Below, one piece after another: positions 60,795-64,000 of a stretch of 64,000 nt of DNA; position 1 is the stretch's first letter; each line of letters begins with the position of its first letter. Position numbers and translations under genes: made by a program. Source of the stretch: Streptomyces sp. NRRL F-5123 (GTDB lineage Bacteria > Actinomycetota > Actinomycetes > Streptomycetales > Streptomycetaceae); assembly GCF_000721495.1 (NCBI RefSeq), contig NZ_JOHY01000035.1, forward strand, positions 9,230-73,229, read 5' to 3'. The notes below the pieces were generated by a model. It was not told where the DNA came from, searched no databases, and was given only the letters and a program-made list of their open reading frames with translations.

Positions 60795-62708
60795 ATGGCG
60801 TACGAGCCCAAGCCGGCCACCGAACGGACAGCGGCGGTCAACCGTGAAGCGCTCGCCCGGTACGCGATGGGCGACCGCCGCGACTTCGCCGACAACGACC
60901 GCGGCTTCCTCGCCCCGTTCCCCGACACGGTGCAGACCGCCGACGGGCGGGTGATCTTCGATCCGTCCTGGTTCGACTACATCCGCGACCAGGAGCAGGC
61001 GCCCGACACGGTCAACCCGAGCCTGTGGCGCCAGTCCCGACTGATGAGCAAGGGCGGCCTCTACGAGATCGCCGAGCGGGTCTACCAGGTCCGCAACTGC
61101 GACATCGCGAACCTGACCGTCATCGAAGGCGACACGGGCCTGGTCGTGGTGGACTGCACCGCCTCGGTGGAGTCCGCGACCATGGGGATGCGGATGATCC
61201 GCGAGCACGTGAGCGACAAGCCCGTCGCCGCCGTCATCTACACCCACACGCACATCGACCACTACGGCGGTGTCAAAGGCGTCGTCTCCGCGGACGACGT
61301 CGCCTCCGGGCGGGTGCCGATCATCGCCCCCGGCACGATCGCCTCCTTCGACAGCCACGCCATCGGCGAGAACGTCATCGCCGGCAACGCGATGTCCCGC
61401 CGCGCCGGCTACGCCTTCGGCAGCCTCCTCGGCCTGAACTCCTGCGGATGCGTCAGCGCCGGCATCGGCATCATGACCCAGGCCGGCCCCACCGTCTCCT
61501 ACCTGTCCCCGACCGACTCCGTCACCAAGACCGGGGAGCGGCGGGACCTGGCGGGCCTGGAGTTCGAGTTCCTCTACGCGCCCGACACCGAGGCGCCGGA
61601 GGAGATGCACATCTGGATCCCCGAACTCAAGGCCCTGACCTGCGCGGAGAACGCCAACCACACGCTGCACAACATCCAGACCCTGCGCGGTGCACGCACC
61701 CGCGACGCCCGCAACTTCGCCCGCTACCTCGACGAGACCCTGCAGCGGTGGGGCGACGACGCTCAGGTCCACTACGGCCCGCACACCTGGCCCGTCTTCG
61801 GCAACGCAGACGTCACCGCGTTCCTGGAGTCCCAGCGCGACACGTACAAGTACATTCACGACCAGGCGCTGCGGCTCGCGAACAAGGGCTACACCCCGCT
61901 GGAGGCGGCCGAGGTCGTCGAGCTGCCCGAAGAGCTCGGCCGGAACTGGGCCGGCCGCGGCTACCACGGCACTCTCCACCACGACGTGCGCGCCGTCTTC
62001 CACAAGGAACTCGGCCTGTGGGACGGCGATCCCGTCACCCTCCACCCGCACCCGCCCGCCGAGACCGCCCGACGCCTCACCGACCTCATCGGGCCGGACA
62101 AGATCCTCGCCGAGGGCCGGCGGGCCTTCGAGGAAGGCGACTACCGGTGGGCGGTGCAGATCCTGCACGCCCTGGTCTTCGCCGACCCCGATCACACCGA
62201 GGCGAAGAACATCCAGGCCGACGCGTACGAGCAGATGGGCTATCAGGCCGAAGGCCCCCAGTGGCGCGGCATCTTCCTCACCGCCGCCAAGGAGCTGCGC
62301 GAAGGCATCGTCCCGGCCGCGTTCGCCACCGCCTCGCCCGACACGATCCTCGCGATGCCGATCGACATCCTCTTCGACTTCGCCGCCGTCCATCTCATCG
62401 GCGACAAGGCCGCCACCGCCGATCTCCGCATCGACTTCCGCTTCACCGACCACGACGACACCACCTGGACCATGTGGATCCGCCGCGGCGTCCTCAACGC
62501 CCGCCCCGGCGCCCACCCCGACACCCACCTCACCGTCGCCGGCCCCAAACCGGCACTCGTCGCCGCCCTCCTGGACCCCGCCGGCGCGCACCAACTCGCA
62601 CAGGCCGGAAAGATCACCCTCGACGGAGACAAGGACGCCCTGCAGACCCTTGCCGGACTCTTCGACACCTTCGACCCCGACTTCGCCATCGTCACCCCCG
62701 ACGCCTGA
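60795..62708 (+). CDS. Alkyl/aryl sulfatase of the SdsA type (metallo-beta-lactamase fold)
   Basis: 637 residues from ATG 60795, with GGGAGGAAG upstream. The binuclear zinc centre is visible: YTHTHIDHYGG (near 150), DTEAPEEM (near 264), TCAENANHTLHN (near 282) and GPHTWPVFGN (near 330). The dimerisation and C-terminal SCP2-like domains follow (ILFDFAAVHLIGDKAATADL at about residue 525). Such enzymes cleave primary or secondary alkyl sulfates to alcohol and sulfate. There is no signal peptide, so the protein is likely cytoplasmic. The broken SulP transporter gene lies directly upstream. Confidence 0.92.
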   Translation: MAYEPKPATERTAAVNREALARYAMGDRRDFADNDRGFLAPFPDTVQTADGRVIFDPSWFDYIRDQEQAPDTVNPSLWRQSRLMSKGGLYEIAERVYQVRNCDIANLTVIEGDTGLVVVDCTASVESATMGMRMIREHVSDKPVAAVIYTHTHIDHYGGVKGVVSADDVASGRVPIIAPGTIASFDSHAIGENVIAGNAMSRRAGYAFGSLLGLNSCGCVSAGIGIMTQAGPTVSYLSPTDSVTKTGERRDLAGLEFEFLYAPDTEAPEEMHIWIPELKALTCAENANHTLHNIQTLRGARTRDARNFARYLDETLQRWGDDAQVHYGPHTWPVFGNADVTAFLESQRDTYKYIHDQALRLANKGYTPLEAAEVVELPEELGRNWAGRGYHGTLHHDVRAVFHKELGLWDGDPVTLHPHPPAETARRLTDLIGPDKILAEGRRAFEEGDYRWAVQILHALVFADPDHTEAKNIQADAYEQMGYQAEGPQWRGIFLTAAKELREGIVPAAFATASPDTILAMPIDILFDFAAVHLIGDKAATADLRIDFRFTDHDDTTWTMWIRRGVLNARPGAHPDTHLTVAGPKPALVAALLDPAGAHQLAQAGKITLDGDKDALQTLAGLFDTFDPDFAIVTPDA

Positions 62709-62879
62709 GACGCCGGCTCGCGAGCTGCTCTTGTGTCTCGGCGGCCGGCAGTGCCCGGGTGGCGATCCGGCTGCCGCGACGGACGGGTACGCAGGGGCGC
62801 GGGCCGCGGAGGCTCCCAGCAGCTCGCAGATGACCAGACCGGTCACCGGCTGCGACAGCGCGGGTGCTTCCGGCGGGAC

Positions 62880-63226
62880 TCAGATGGGGGTGGTGGTGGC
62901 GTCGGTGACGGTTTCGACGCTGGTGCGGGTGCCCCAGCCGGTGCGGGCGCACGTGGCGATGGCGTACCAGCGCACCACCCGCAGCACCACGAGGTTCCAC
63001 ACGATGGCCAGGGGAGCATGGGCGGCCAAGCGCAGGCGGGCACGCAGTGTCTCGCCTGCGCGGCGCACCGCGAGGTAGCGCAGGGCGTGGAGGCAGCCTG
63101 CGACCACGGGGACCAGGAAGGGCAGACTGGTCCAGTCGGCCGTGACCGGCCGCATGAGGACAAGCCACGCGAGAAGCAGGCTGCTGGTGAGAGTGAGGGA
63201 GGGTCTGGCGCATCTTTGGGTGACAA
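62880..63226 (-). pseudogene. C-terminal remnant of a family-2 glycosyltransferase
   Basis: The minus-strand frame, open from about 63226 without a usable start, reads SLTLTSSLLLAWLVLMRPV, FLVPVVAGCLHALRYLAVRR, and ends with VVRWYAIATCARTGWGTRTS. The final YAxATxxxTGWGTR is the hallmark end of NodC/hyaluronan-synthase-like processive glycosyltransferases. The catalytic domain is absent. The deletion joint is next to the hypothetical gene ending at 63236. Confidence 0.7.
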
Positions 63227-63235
63227 CAGGTCACG

Positions 63236-63724
63236 TCACCCGATCGTGCAGCAGACCCCATCGACTGCAGGCGCCGCTGAGGATGTCCACCCTGTTTCGA
63301 AGTTATCGGTGTCCCGGAGACGACCGCGCAGGTTGTCCATGCTGCCGAACAGGCAGAGGCCGACCCGCTGGCCGGTCGCGCGGGCGAGTTCGACGTGCAT
63401 CATCACGAACTTCTGCGGACTGTGCCAGCCCCGGTAGGTGGAGAATGCCACCTCCCCGACGCCGCGGACGAACATGGCCCTCGGCGCGACGAGGGCCTCG
63501 TCGAGCGCAGCTCCGAGGTGCCGTTCGAGGCGCGAAGCTTCCTGTAGGCGACGCCGTGTCGTGCGCTCCCGAGAGCTGACCGTCGCGGTGAACAATTTCC
63601 AGTTCAGGCCGACGGTCCCGGCTCGCCCTCCGACCAACTCGATATCGTTCTCCTCGGCGATCTGCCGGACGGCTCGGTCGGACCAATACAGGTAACGGCC
63701 GACATCGCCTCTATTGGAGCCCAT
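63236..63724 (-). CDS. Hypothetical protein, probably 3'-truncated
   Basis: 162 residues from ATG 63724. It begins RYLYWSDRAVRQIAEENDIEL and has VAFSTYRGWHSPQKFVMMHV, then ATGQRVGLCLFGSMDNLRG and TGWTSSAAPAV, a pattern seen in actinomycete hypothetical proteins of greater length. The last residues (DGVCCTIG) look foreign, and the DNA after the stop is a glycosyltransferase remnant, so the 3' end was probably lost at a deletion joint. No function is known. Confidence 0.55.
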   Translation of the reverse strand: MGSNRGDVGRYLYWSDRAVRQIAEENDIELVGGRAGTVGLNWKLFTATVSSRERTTRRRLQEASRLERHLGAALDEALVAPRAMFVRGVGEVAFSTYRGWHSPQKFVMMHVELARATGQRVGLCLFGSMDNLRGRLRDTDNFETGWTSSAAPAVDGVCCTIG

Positions 63725-64000
63725 GCTGCGGTTTCTCCCTACGTGTGACGATGGTGCCCATAGTGCCAGCGGTAGATAGCAGTTGGAGCGAACGTCCAGT
63801 TGCGGAACCCTGCGAGTAGCGGGCTTGCCCGGCGGGTTGCGTCCGTGGAAGTGGTGTAGCTCATTGGAACTGGTCTGGAATATCCCAGCGTCGGGTTGGT
63901 ATCCGGCGCAGAGGAATGGCCACCGACTGATCCCCGAGCTGTGGGGAGCCGCGGTGACGGGACTCGCCGCGGCTCTGGGGGTGAAGGGGCCGATGGTTGA
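63725..64000. other. No gene seen up to the window edge
   Basis: This is the upstream region of the leftward gene starting at 63724. No ORF with plausible coding properties starts or ends here; a gene may begin beyond the edge. Confidence 0.5.

Overview
The window is very GC-rich, uses GTG and ATG starts with GGAGG-type ribosome binding sites, and packs genes with four-base stop/start overlaps. With Tad/Flp pilus genes, SARP-type regulators, Rhs and SUKH proteins and typical actinomycete transposases, it reads as a Streptomyces or close relative. It looks like an accessory or chromosome-arm/linear-plasmid region rather than core chromosome. No rRNA or tRNA was seen.

Layout. 1-378: a type I-E CRISPR array, cut by the window edge, with its leader. 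640-945: a MazG-like gene. 1154-11702: one rightward Tad/Flp pilus block: lipoprotein, secreted PKD-like protein, CpaB, CpaE/TadZ, TadA, TadB, TadC, Flp pilin, three TadE/G-like minor pilins, and a membrane-anchored LysM-SARP regulator. 11685-12943: a leftward winged-helix regulator and a HEPN-like membrane protein. 13534-20140: small plasmid- or phage-type genes (ParB-like, DUF932, DUF7178-like, unknowns), strong hairpins and a leaderless three-repeat CRISPR remnant.

20185-32323: a complete type I-E CRISPR-Cas locus. Array 2 (leftward) is followed by cas3, cse1, cse2, cas7e, cas5e, cas6e, cas1e and cas2e, then array 3 (rightward, 24 repeats). All three leaders share one core; in array 3 that core overlaps the cas2 stop codon. 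Repeats keep the same Cas6e stem-loop but fall into three classes in the 8-nt crRNA 5' handle.

32374-44870: a leftward type IV secretion/conjugation operon in transcription order: sigma/HTH-like protein, VirB2-like pilin, VirB6/TrbL-like channel, PrgI-like protein, VirB4 ATPase, GP88-like protein, VirD4/TraG-like coupling ATPase, replication-relaxation protein, lytic transglycosylase-NlpC/P60 hydrolase, then a coiled-coil lipoprotein. No relaxase is visible. 45299-55765: a 3280-residue secreted Rhs protein with a C-terminal nuclease-like toxin, followed by a SUKH immunity gene.

55766-64000: a scarred region with an IS1182-type fragment, a frameshifted DDE transposase, a small secreted protein, a truncated IS5-type transposase, a broken SulP transporter, an intact alkylsulfatase, the tail of a family-2 glycosyltransferase and an apparently 3'-truncated hypothetical gene.

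How it fits together: the CRISPR-Cas system lies between plasmid-type genes and a type IV secretion operon, so it may travel, or once travelled, on a conjugative element. The Tad block and the Rhs/SUKH pair are self-contained surface and competition modules.
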